A DNA stretch of 10,777 bases from Oscillibacter sp. GTDB taxonomy: Bacteria > Bacillota > Clostridia > Oscillospirales > Oscillospiraceae. How positions within the stretch are numbered: the stretch's first letter is position 1; each line of letters starts with the position of its first letter. The notes under the pieces were generated by a model that was not told where the DNA came from, did no database searches, and saw nothing but the letters and a program-made list of their open reading frames with translations. The stretch spans positions 1 through 10,777 of the forward strand of contig VSMY01000088.1 of NCBI GenBank assembly GCA_009773995.1, given 5' to 3'. Position numbers and translations under genes: made by a program. Below are positions 1-6,625 of the stretch, in pieces.

Positions 1-627
1 GTAAATTATATTTTGGATGAGTTTTCATCTTTACCAGTCATAAGCGATTTCCCTGCTATGATTACTGCGGCTAGGAGTAGAAATATTCGTTTTACACTGT
101 TTATACAAAGTAAGCATCAATTAGTACAACGGTATAAAGATGAGGCAGAAACAATTCAGGCTAATTGTGGAAATTGGCTGTTTCTTACAAGTAGAGAAAC
201 TGCAATACTTCAAGAGATTTCTACGCTTTGTGGCAGAGTTAATACACGCACACCTGTCCTCTCAGAAGCAGAACTCCAAAGGTTAGATAAGGAAACAGGT
301 GAGGCGTTATTATTATCTGGTAGGGCAAAACCATTTATTACTCGTCTGCCAGACATCAATTTGTATGAGACATTTTCAGAACACTCGTACAGGAGAAAGT
401 GGTCCATCCCTCAATCAAAGACAAGCACAAAAAAAATGAAGACATTGTCATTTCAATTGCCAATTTTGCCAGAAGAACTCGAAGAGGCGGAAACCAAAAA
501 GAAACAATTAGAAAAAATGATGAGCAGTTTTCTGCATGAGCATCCGGAATTAGAAGATGAATTTAAAACGAGTATTATCTTAGGAAGCAAGGAAATCAAA
601 TTGGGAGGTACAGATCATGACATATGA
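1..627 (+). CDS. VirD4/TraG-type conjugative coupling ATPase, C-terminal part (5' truncated by window)
   Basis: The frame is open from base 1, so the gene begins before the window; a TTG at 13 lies inside the Walker B segment and is not a plausible start. The visible 208 residues open with VNYILDEF, the Walker B strand of VirD4/TraG coupling proteins. The family's characteristic stretch follows: a segment on searching in 'rsRnI', then 'FIQSKHQL', then a tyrosine/ETIQANC/LFLTSRET region, and a segment near 'SGRAKPF'. Known family members are hexameric inner-membrane ATPases that feed relaxosome or effector substrates to a type IV secretion channel. The last 60 or so residues are a charged, Glu/Lys-rich tail that I do not recognise. 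The Walker A and membrane helices are outside the window. The gene is AT-rich and overlaps the next gene, so the two are probably co-expressed. The family assignment is fairly sure; a role in conjugation rather than some other process is inference. Confidence 0.82.
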   Translation, partial: VNYILDEFSSLPVISDFPAMITAARSRNIRFTLFIQSKHQLVQRYKDEAETIQANCGNWLFLTSRETAILQEISTLCGRVNTRTPVLSEAELQRLDKETGEALLLSGRAKPFITRLPDINLYETFSEHSYRRKWSIPQSKTSTKKMKTLSFQLPILPEELEEAETKKKQLEKMMSSFLHEHPELEDEFKTSIILGSKEIKLGGTDHDI

Positions 628-1657
628 GTTGTTGATGCGTATTGCGGAAAAGGAAAATCGTTTGAACCTAGAAATTGTTGAGATAATTATCGACCAACTC
701 TTGCATACAAAAAATGATGATGATTTTAGTCTTGATGAATATGAAGACAGTAACTATTATAAATTAGGGCAACTTGCAAAGTTAATTGGTGATAAAAATA
801 TTTTTATTGAAAGTGGTAAGGCTGATAACTTTCATAACGTTGCTGTTGCATACGCCAAAAGCCATTATTTTGACTGGGCATGCACAATCTTGCAAAGAGG
901 CTTAGAGGAAAAGTCCACCGCGGGAGCAGTTGATCTTTTGGCAGATTATCTTGCATATGGCATTTCATGTGGGCAACAAGATCGTTGTAGCAAGTACTAC
1001 CAAAGACTTTGCAAAAATCCCAGAGAAAAATGGAATTGGCGTGCCTATTCATTCTCTATTGACTATCTCTTGGATCAACACAATGAAGATATGGAAGAAG
1101 TGCGTTACAGTAAAATAAGAGAAGAAGCTTTGAGGATTGCTAATGAAGCAATTGAACGCCGTGGAGATGATCAGGCATATTTGGACAAAGCAGAAATATA
1201 TAAGGACGGTTTACCAGAGGAAGAAAGAAGGATTCTGGAAGATGCAGTACAGAAATTGGGATACGCTGCACCTAAGTGTGCATTGCGCTTAGCAGATATT
1301 ATGTTCGAAGCTGCAGAGTATGAGGAAGCCTCAGAAAAGTTGTTAATATGTTGCAATGCATATCAGATGCAAAGAACAATCAACAAGGAGTATGTGCGCC
1401 TTTTGCTGGCACTGTGCAAAACTTCTATTTTATTCAAAAAACATCCTGATGGCGATTATGCACCATATGCTGATGACATTCACAGCATTTATAGAGACAT
1501 AAACACAGCTCTAAAAGAGGATAACCACCGACGTTTTAACGAAACGGCAAAATTGTTGTCCAAGGTTGTAGAAGCAATGACTGGGATTAAATATACTTAT
1601 GGAATTTACAGTGATAACTACGAGGATTTTGAAGATTACGATGAAGAAAATGATTAG
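617..1657 (+). CDS. TPR-like helical-repeat acidic protein, function unknown
   Basis: 346 residues. It starts at an ATG with a GGGAGG ribosome binding site about 8 bases upstream. It overlaps the end of the coupling-ATPase gene by 11 bases, which suggests translational coupling and a shared function. There is no signal peptide or membrane helix. Most of the chain is amphipathic helix with Ala/Leu/Tyr spacing typical of TPR or Sel1-like solenoids, for example around residues 70-125 (VAVAYAKSHYFDWACTILQ), 165-200 and 215-265 (LRLADIMFEAAEYEEASEKL). The C-terminus is a very acidic tail (DNYEDFEDYDEEND). I recognise no named family. TPR proteins usually act as protein-binding scaffolds, so a partner or adaptor of the coupling ATPase is the simplest inference. 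Base composition is AT-rich like its upstream neighbour and unlike everything to the right. Confidence 0.8.
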   Translation: MTYELLMRIAEKENRLNLEIVEIIIDQLLHTKNDDDFSLDEYEDSNYYKLGQLAKLIGDKNIFIESGKADNFHNVAVAYAKSHYFDWACTILQRGLEEKSTAGAVDLLADYLAYGISCGQQDRCSKYYQRLCKNPREKWNWRAYSFSIDYLLDQHNEDMEEVRYSKIREEALRIANEAIERRGDDQAYLDKAEIYKDGLPEEERRILEDAVQKLGYAAPKCALRLADIMFEAAEYEEASEKLLICCNAYQMQRTINKEYVRLLLALCKTSILFKKHPDGDYAPYADDIHSIYRDINTALKEDNHRRFNETAKLLSKVVEAMTGIKYTYGIYSDNYEDFEDYDEEND

Positions 1658-1705
1658 AAATATGTTCTCGTGATGAGATTAGCCACCTCATAAACTGTCG
1701 TATAA

Positions 1706-1858
1706 CAAAGCTTTATTGATGCATCTTTTTTGTCAGCGAAAAACATGATAAGTTTCCGCCACGATTTCCCCTATCCCATCGACCCCGCCGCGGTGACGGC
1801 GGTGAACATCGCCGGAACCCGGGTGGAGCTGGGAAAGCTGACGGCTGCAACGGCGTAA
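1706..1858 (+). pseudogene. Short GC-rich coding remnant at the composition boundary
   Basis: An open frame runs from just after a TAA (1703-1705) to a TAA at 1856-1858, with an ATG at 1745. From about 1755 the codons become strongly GC-rich, with G or C in most third positions (for example GACCCCGCCGCGGTG), as in the host genes further right. The predicted end reads like the C-terminus of a normal protein (..TAVNIAGTRVELGKL..), but I do not recognise it. No ribosome binding site precedes the ATG. The simplest reading is the 3' end of a chromosomal or older-element gene cut by arrival of the AT-rich island. A chance ORF is possible. Confidence 0.3.
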
Positions 1859-1897
1859 GAAGCCTGCATTCTCTCCGGAGTTCTGGCCTGACCGTAG

Positions 1898-1939
1898 TTG
1901 ACCCATAACTTGGCCCAGAACAGGAAATTTATAAACGGA
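1898..1939 (+). repeat. Dispersed 33-bp repeat, copy 1 (paired TGACCCA-type boxes)
   Basis: Bases 1898-1930 match 7664-7696 at 32 of 33 positions. A further shared ATAAACGGA follows directly here at 1931, but only after a 10-base insert in the other copy. The shared sequence extends left weakly to GACCGT (1890-1895). It contains TGACCCA (1899) and TGGCCCA (1911) with a 12-base period, about one helical turn. The single mismatch falls in the second box. Direct repeats in helical phase are typical of arm-type binding sites of tyrosine integrases; that role is inferred. On the minus strand the same bases could encode a Trp-Val-Lys-rich tail, so a relic of an integrase 3' end is an alternative. 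Confidence 0.75.
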
Positions 1940-1948
1940 AAAGGCTGT

Positions 1949-1976
1949 GGAGGCGGCTGGCTTCCGCCGCCCTTTT
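1949..1976 (+). terminator. Weak intrinsic-terminator-like hairpin
   Basis: GGCGG (1952-1956) pairs with CCGCC (1964-1968) across a 7-base loop. One mismatch and two further G-C pairs extend the stem, and TTTT (1973-1976) follows. The T-run is short, so termination is uncertain. It would insulate the downstream promoter at 2019 from transcription entering from the left. Confidence 0.4.
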
Positions 1977-2018
1977 CGCGGTCTTTCTTTCCCATTGAGA
2001 ATCGTTCCAAATCGCGCA

Positions 2019-2047
2019 TTGACAAGACCGTCTCATAAGACTATATT
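2019..2047 (+). promoter_or_regulatory. Sigma-A-type promoter of the AAA+/VWA operon
   Basis: A perfect -35 TTGACA (2019-2024) and a -10 TATATT (2042-2047) are separated by exactly 17 bases. Transcription should begin near 2054, leaving a leader of about 35 bases. The -10 box sits in the loop of a small inverted repeat, AGAC (2038-2041) with GTCT (2049-2052). GTCTC also occurs at 2030 and 2049, so a repressor site over the promoter is possible. Confidence 0.75.
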
Positions 2048-2089
2048 TGTCTCGAAAGCACCTGGCCAATTCTTGGTCTGAATAAGGGA

Positions 2090-3013
2090 GTGGTCGCGAT
2101 ACTCGCGTTTTTGGAGGAAGAAGGAATCAGCCCCGCGCTCCTGCGCAGCGTTCAGGCGTTCCAGGAACGTCACCCGCTGCCGGAGGCGCTCCGGGGCAGA
2201 GTCCCCGCGCCGAAGTTCTATTACTACGGCAAGGAGATTTGGGAAAACGCCGCCGCCGCCCTGCTGTGCGGCAAAAACCTGCTGCTCACCGGCGGCAAGG
2301 CAACGGGGAAAAACGTCCTCTCGGAAAACCTGGCCATGGTCTTTGGCCGTCCCGCCTGGAACGTGTCCTTCCACGTCAGCGTGGACGCTGCCGCCCTCAT
2401 CGGCATGGACACCTTCGCGGACGGGCGGGTGGTTTTCCGGCCCGGTCCCATCTGCCAGTGCGCCAGGCTGGGTGGCTTCGGCATCCTGGACGAGATCAAC
2501 ATGGCCCGGAACGAGGCCCTGGCGGTGCTTCACTCCGCCCTGGACTTCCGGCGCTGCCTGGACGTGCCCGGCTATGACCGCCTGCCCATGGAAGAAAGCA
2601 CCCGCTTCATCGCCACCATGAACTACGGCTACGCCGGGACCCGGGAGCTGAACGAGGCCCTGGCCTCCCGGTTCGTGGTGCTGCAAATGCCCGCCATCAG
2701 CCCGGAAAACCTGGACCGGCTGCTCTCCCGGCACTTTCCCACCCTGCGGAAAAAGCCCCGGCAGCAGCTTGGCGAGCTGTTCTTTGAACTTCAGGCCAAA
2801 TGTGGGGCCAGCGAGATCTCCACCAAGGCCCTGGACCTCCGGGGCCTGCTGGACGCCCTGGAGCTCATGGAGGCCGGGGTTCCCGCCGGGGCGGCGCTGG
2901 ATATGGGCATCACCTGCAAAACCTTTGACAGCTATGAGCAGGGCCTGATTCGGGATGTGATGGCGGCGCGGATATCGCTCAAGCTCACCCGGGACCAGCT
3001 CTTTGACCAATGA
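2090..3013 (+). CDS. MoxR-type AAA+ ATPase
   Basis: 307 residues with one AAA+ domain of the MoxR/dynein-related (AAA_5) type. Walker A is GGKATGKN (residues 68-75); Walker B is GILDE with D134/E135; sensor 1 is FIATMN (173-178); the arginine finger is ALASRF (R194); a C-terminal helical lid follows. Walker A ends in Asn where most P-loops have Thr or Ser. MoxR-family proteins act as ATP-driven chaperones that insert cofactors or remodel a partner, usually with a VWA protein, and the next gene encodes one (ATGA overlap). The start is uncertain. GTG 2090 is the only standard upstream start before TTG 2111, yet the purine run AAGGGAG (2084-2090) overlaps the GTG and would better serve the ATA at 2099. 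No N-terminal targeting signal is seen, so the protein is probably cytoplasmic. The substrate cannot be told from the sequence. Confidence 0.87.
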   Translation: MVAILAFLEEEGISPALLRSVQAFQERHPLPEALRGRVPAPKFYYYGKEIWENAAAALLCGKNLLLTGGKATGKNVLSENLAMVFGRPAWNVSFHVSVDAAALIGMDTFADGRVVFRPGPICQCARLGGFGILDEINMARNEALAVLHSALDFRRCLDVPGYDRLPMEESTRFIATMNYGYAGTRELNEALASRFVVLQMPAISPENLDRLLSRHFPTLRKKPRQQLGELFFELQAKCGASEISTKALDLRGLLDALELMEAGVPAGAALDMGITCKTFDSYEQGLIRDVMAARISLKLTRDQLFDQ

Positions 3014-4740
3014 GCGGCCACTACAGCGCCCAGCAGCGGCGGGCCCTGAACCAGGTCTGGAATGCCGCCGGAGTTTACGGCTTTTCGCCCCTGTTTCTCT
3101 CCTTGGACGCAAAGGGCAGGCCGGACCTGTACTTAAACACCATTGTGGGCTGCGTCCGCAAGTGGTACGGCGAGGCCGAGCCGGAGCGGCTGTTTCAAGC
3201 CTGGGCGGGGGACCGCCGTCAGGCGCTGCTGGACGATTTAGCCTGGCTGGCCCTGGAGAGCGCCGCCTTTGCCCAGGAGCTGCCCGTCCGCCCTCTGCTG
3301 GCGGAGCTGCGGCGGGCCCACGCGGAGACCTTTTTCGACCAGGAGCAGACCCTCTCCCGCCAGGAGTGGATGGCGAAAAACCAGCTCAGCTACACCATGC
3401 AGGCCGCCCGCTGGCGGGCGGTGCTGGAGCGGCGGCCCCCGGTGATGACGCCCTATGAAAAGCGCCTCTCCGCCGCCCTGGACCTGGCCGGGCTGGAGGG
3501 AAACCGCCTGTTCCCGGCAATCCTGGAGGTCTTTTCCCGGTTCCGCCTGTTCAACGGGAGGACCAAGCCCTCCTCCGCCCTGCGTCTGCGCCTCACCGGG
3601 CGCCTGGCGGGCATGATGACTCGTCTAATGCCCACGGAAATCGTCCACACGGACGTGGTGGACCTGGACCGGGCGGCGGGAACGGGAGAGGGAGGCGCCG
3701 CGGATCCCCGGCGGGCGGTTCTCCGGCTGAAGGAGGACGCCGCCGCCGACCAGCAGTATATTGAGAGCTGCTTCGGCCCCTCCCTGCTTCCGGCCAGGGA
3801 ACTGGGGCTTGCGGAACAGGCCCTCTGCGCCGGAATCCACCTGGGCTGCCGCCTGTGGTACACCGCCGGGGTTCCCCGCCCGGAACGGGCGAAAAACCCG
3901 GAGGCTCGCCGCATGGCGGAACAGGCCCTGCTCCAGGCGGAACGGAATCGGGCCGCCTTCTCGGCGGACGCCGCGCTATACCAAAACGCCATCCTGCGGC
4001 TGACGGAGCGGATTCAAAACTGCCTTCAGGTCCACAGCCAGGCCGAGACGGAAACCGCCCGCCGGGGACGGCTGGACCCCGCCCGGGTCTGGCGGGCGGC
4101 GGTTCTAGGGGACCAACGGGTCTTCCAGCGGGAGGAGCCCTCCAACCGCCCCGGCTTTGCCGTGGACCTGCTGCTGGACGCCTCCACCTCCCGGCTTCAC
4201 TGCCAGGAGACTGTGGCCGCCCAGGGGTACATCCTGGCGGAGAGCCTGACACGGTGCGGCGTGCCGGTGCGGGTGTCCGGCTTTTGCAGCCTCCGGGGCT
4301 ATACGGTCCTCCGGGTCCTCAAGGACTTTGGAGACCAGAGCCGGGGCGTGTTCCGCTACTTCGCCTCCGGGTGGAACCGGGACGGGCTGGCCCTCCGGGC
4401 GGCGGGGACGCTGCTGGATCCCCCGCCGGACCGGCGGCGGATTCTCCTGGTTCTCACCGACGCCAGCCCCAGCGACAGCCGCCGCATCCCGCCGGTTGGG
4501 GAGTACCCCTTGGGGCACGACTACGACGGGGCCCCGGCGGTGAAGGACGCCGCCTGTGAGATCCGGGCGCTGGAGCACCGGGGCATCCGGGTGGGGGCGG
4601 TCTTCATGGGGCCCACGGCCAACATCCCGGCGGCGGAGAGCATTTACGGGCAAAGCCTGGCCCGCATCCGAACCATGGACCAGCTGGCCGGGGCGGCGGG
4701 GACGCTGATTCAGCGTGAAATCCGGGAGCTGGAGGGCTGA
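3010..4740 (+). CDS. VWA (MIDAS) domain protein, CobT/NorD-like partner of the AAA+ ATPase
   Basis: 576 residues, starting at an ATG that overlaps the upstream stop (ATGA), so translation is probably coupled. The N-terminal two thirds are helical and charged, with no membrane segments. The C-terminal VWA domain starts near residue 383. It carries the MIDAS signature D390-A-S-T-S394, an NRDG segment (456-459) and LTDASPSD (482-488), all consistent with metal binding. The preceding 'GRLDPARVW..VFQREE' region resembles NorD/CobT-type proteins. In known MoxR-VWA pairs (for example NorQ-NorD) the VWA protein recruits the target and the ATPase supplies force. No cobaltochelatase or nitric oxide reductase gene is nearby, so the client is unknown. 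The family call is confident; any specific pathway would be a guess. Confidence 0.85.
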   Translation: MSGHYSAQQRRALNQVWNAAGVYGFSPLFLSLDAKGRPDLYLNTIVGCVRKWYGEAEPERLFQAWAGDRRQALLDDLAWLALESAAFAQELPVRPLLAELRRAHAETFFDQEQTLSRQEWMAKNQLSYTMQAARWRAVLERRPPVMTPYEKRLSAALDLAGLEGNRLFPAILEVFSRFRLFNGRTKPSSALRLRLTGRLAGMMTRLMPTEIVHTDVVDLDRAAGTGEGGAADPRRAVLRLKEDAAADQQYIESCFGPSLLPARELGLAEQALCAGIHLGCRLWYTAGVPRPERAKNPEARRMAEQALLQAERNRAAFSADAALYQNAILRLTERIQNCLQVHSQAETETARRGRLDPARVWRAAVLGDQRVFQREEPSNRPGFAVDLLLDASTSRLHCQETVAAQGYILAESLTRCGVPVRVSGFCSLRGYTVLRVLKDFGDQSRGVFRYFASGWNRDGLALRAAGTLLDPPPDRRRILLVLTDASPSDSRRIPPVGEYPLGHDYDGAPAVKDAACEIRALEHRGIRVGAVFMGPTANIPAAESIYGQSLARIRTMDQLAGAAGTLIQREIRELEG

Positions 4741-4935
4741 CAGAGGATAGAACCTTTTTGGAGGGTATGACTAAAATTGGAGAAATTCGGTGATTTCCTC
4801 AGGGATACTTCAGGATGAAATTCTTTAAAATCAAGATTATTGTGCACAAAGTCAGTCATTTCAAGAAAAAGGGAGCGTCAAAAATAACCGGGAATTTTTG
4901 GTGAAGTTTTAACCCACAAACCCGGGGTTCCCCCC
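4741..4935. other. Intergenic region between the VWA gene and the cstA promoter
   Basis: This spacer is AT-richer than its flanking genes. A short GAAAT/ATTTC hairpin lies near 4784-4799, and AACCC/GGGTT complementarity lies just before the promoter (about 4917-4930). Neither has a good T-run, so I see no convincing terminator for the AAA+/VWA operon. No ORF with a ribosome binding site was found. Confidence 0.5.
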
Positions 4936-4963
4936 TTGCATTTTGCGGAACGGGGACTATAAT
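4936..4963 (+). promoter_or_regulatory. Sigma-A-type promoter of cstA
   Basis: A -35-like TTGCAT (4936-4941) and a perfect -10 TATAAT (4958-4963) are separated by 16 bases. Transcription should begin near 4970, giving a leader of about 73 bases before the cstA ATG. I see no clear catabolite-repression (cre) site overlapping it. Confidence 0.7.
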
Positions 4964-4979
4964 AGGTTCTGCAATAGAG

Positions 4980-5005
4980 GTCTTCTGATTTCGCAAGACA
5001 TCAGA
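4980..5005 (+). promoter_or_regulatory. Leader RNA with two competing short stems ahead of cstA
   Basis: GTCTT (4980-4984) can pair with AAGAC (4995-4999), and TCTGAT (4984-4989) can pair with ATCAGA (5000-5005). The stems interleave and cannot both form as simple hairpins. The segment lies in the predicted 5' leader, about 25 bases upstream of the GGAGG ribosome binding site (5031-5035). A role in regulating cstA is speculative because stems this short also arise by chance. Confidence 0.3.
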
Positions 5006-5043
5006 CAGCAAAGAAGGCCCAATCTGTAAGGGAGGAAACCTGT

Positions 5044-6531
5044 ATGATCACCTTTTTCATCTGTCTGGCTCTTCTGATTGCCGGGTACTTTGTCTACGGC
5101 AAAGTGGTCGACAACACCTTTGGGCCGGACGACCGGGAGACTCCCGCTGTCCGCATTAACGACGGAATCGACTACGTCGTCATGCCCCAGTGGAAGCTGT
5201 TTCTGGTTCAGCTGCTGAACATCGCGGGCCTGGGCCCCATCTTCGGCGCGCTGTCCGGCTCTCTGTGGGGGCCCAGCGTGTTCCTGTGGATTACCTTCGG
5301 CACCATCTTCGCCGGCGGCGTCCACGACTACTTCGCGGGCATGTTGTCCGAGCGGAATGAGGGCGCGTCCGTCTCCGAAATCACCGGCATCTACCTGGGC
5401 GGAGCCATGAAGAACGTCATGCGCGTGTTCAGCGTGGTGCTGCTGATTATGGTGGGCACCGTGTTCGCCGTGGGCCCGGCGGGCCTGCTCCAGCTACTGT
5501 GCCAGAACGCGGGCGGCATCCTGGCCAACAAGATGTTCTGGCTTGTGCTCATTCTGGTCTATTACTTCATCGCCACCTTCGTGTCCGTGGACAAGGTCAT
5601 CGGCAAGGTGTACCCGATTTTCGGCATCTGCCTGATTATCATGGCCGTGGGCGTGGCCTTCGGCGTAATCACGAACTCCGAGTATGTCATCCCGGAGCTG
5701 TGGGACCACTTCTATAACATGCACCCCTCCGGGACCCCCATCTGGAGCTTCATGTTCATCACCGTGGCCTGCGGCGCCATCTCCGGCTTCCACGCCACCC
5801 AGTCCCCGCTGATGGCCCGCTGCATGAAATCCGAGCGCCAGGGCCATATGGTGTTCTACGGCGCCATGATCTCCGAGGGCATCATCGCCCTGATTTGGGC
5901 CGCCGCGGGCTGCTCCATCTATGAGGGCGCGGAGCTCCTGGGCATGGGCGCCGGCGGACCCACCGCCGTGTACGATATCTGCCAGAAGACCATGGGCTCC
6001 TTCGGCATGGTTCTGGCCATGCTGGGCGTCATCGCCTGCCCCATCACCTCCGGCGACACGGCCTTCCGTTCCGCCCGGCTGACCTTGGCCGACTGGCTGA
6101 AGATTGACCAGAAGTCCTACGCCAACCGCTTGAAGCTCTGCGTGCCCGTGCTGGCCGTGGGCGCGATTCTGGGCATCGGCAACGCCCTGGGCAAAATCGA
6201 CTACAACGTGATCTGGCGTTATTTCAGCTGGAGCAACCAGACCCTGGCCATGATCGTCCTCTGGGCCGCCAGCATGTACCTGTTCCAGCAGAAGAAGAAC
6301 TACTGGATCACCGCTATCCCCGCCACGTTCATGAGCGCCGTGTCCTGCACCTATTTCATCCTGGGCGAGGAGTGCCTGGGCCAGCTTCTCAACAAGCATG
6401 AGGTAGTGGACGGAGCCCGGAAGCTGGTGGCCTACAACACCGCCCTGGCCTATCCCGTGGGCATCGTTTTCGCCGCGGCGCTGCTGTTCATCTTCATCCG
6501 CGCTACCAAGAAGCAGTCCGCGAAGGTCTGA
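5044..6531 (+). CDS. cstA: Carbon starvation protein CstA family transporter (short form)
   Basis: 495 residues, almost wholly hydrophobic membrane helices. The ATG at 5044 has a strong GGAGG site 8 bases upstream. Family features are visible: a first helix followed by YGKVVDNTFGPDD; the GLGPIFGALSG..WGP segment (around residues 61-78); HDYFAGMLSERNEGASVSEI (around 94-113); an ATQSPLMARC segment; and TSGDTAFRSAR in the C-terminal half. E. coli CstA and BtsT, which import pyruvate and have been linked to peptide uptake, are about 700 residues. This is the shorter version common in anaerobes, so its substrate (pyruvate, peptide or amino acid) is inferred from the family only. It appears to be transcribed alone from its own promoter and is followed by a strong hairpin. 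No LytS/LytT-type sensor genes, which regulate some homologues, are in the window. Confidence 0.92.
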   Translation: MITFFICLALLIAGYFVYGKVVDNTFGPDDRETPAVRINDGIDYVVMPQWKLFLVQLLNIAGLGPIFGALSGSLWGPSVFLWITFGTIFAGGVHDYFAGMLSERNEGASVSEITGIYLGGAMKNVMRVFSVVLLIMVGTVFAVGPAGLLQLLCQNAGGILANKMFWLVLILVYYFIATFVSVDKVIGKVYPIFGICLIIMAVGVAFGVITNSEYVIPELWDHFYNMHPSGTPIWSFMFITVACGAISGFHATQSPLMARCMKSERQGHMVFYGAMISEGIIALIWAAAGCSIYEGAELLGMGAGGPTAVYDICQKTMGSFGMVLAMLGVIACPITSGDTAFRSARLTLADWLKIDQKSYANRLKLCVPVLAVGAILGIGNALGKIDYNVIWRYFSWSNQTLAMIVLWAASMYLFQQKKNYWITAIPATFMSAVSCTYFILGEECLGQLLNKHEVVDGARKLVAYNTALAYPVGIVFAAALLFIFIRATKKQSAKV

Positions 6532-6570
6532 CTCTCCCTCACCCGGCCGGCTGTTTTTGCGAGTAGATCA

Positions 6571-6610
6571 CCGCCAGCCGCTGCCCACGGACAGCGGCTG
6601 GCGGCCTGCT
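6571..6610 (+). terminator. 13-bp perfect hairpin after cstA
   Basis: Bases 6571-6583 are perfectly complementary to 6592-6604 (CCGCCAGCCGCTG and its reverse complement) around an 8-base loop. The stem begins 40 bases after the cstA stop. It is very GC-rich, but only CCTGCTTT follows, so the T-run is poor. It also ends just 8 bases before the AAGGAG of the next gene, so it may act as an attenuator or 3'-end stabiliser instead. It lies in the region upstream of the ATG at 6626, which argues against an earlier start for that gene. Confidence 0.55.
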
Positions 6611-6625
6611 TTAAGGAGTGATACC

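Larger units (their letters stand above)
1658..2018. other. Intergenic boundary region, no intact gene
   Basis: This stretch separates the AT-rich island from the GC-rich host-like operon. Up to about 1745 it is AT-rich, with an ATGAG/CTCAT hairpin near 1676-1694 and a T-run at 1726-1731, but no convincing terminator. Beyond that it holds the GC-rich coding remnant, one copy of the TGACCCA-type repeat (1898-1939) and a weak terminator-like hairpin. No complete gene was found on either strand. The minus-strand ORF 1771-2025 lacks a start signal and crosses the repeat, so I treat it as a shadow. Confidence 0.6.

Noticed and set aside
2033..3112. 359-codon minus-strand open frame
   Set aside because: It is antisense to the AAA+ ATPase with all its motifs, and it would run through the TTGACA/TATATT promoter.
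4980..5005. A true H-type pseudoknot or known riboswitch in the cstA leader
   Set aside because: The interleaved stems leave essentially no bases for the first connecting loop. No known riboswitch core was recognised, so it is kept only as alternative hairpins.
5494..6399. 301-codon minus-strand open frame rich in Gly/His/Asp
   Set aside because: It lies wholly antisense to cstA, whose membrane protein signature is clear. Its composition is that of a shadow frame.
6557..6625. An earlier start for the two-helix membrane protein
   Set aside because: The extension would translate through the 13-bp hairpin and lacks a ribosome binding site, while AAGGAG fits ATG 6626.
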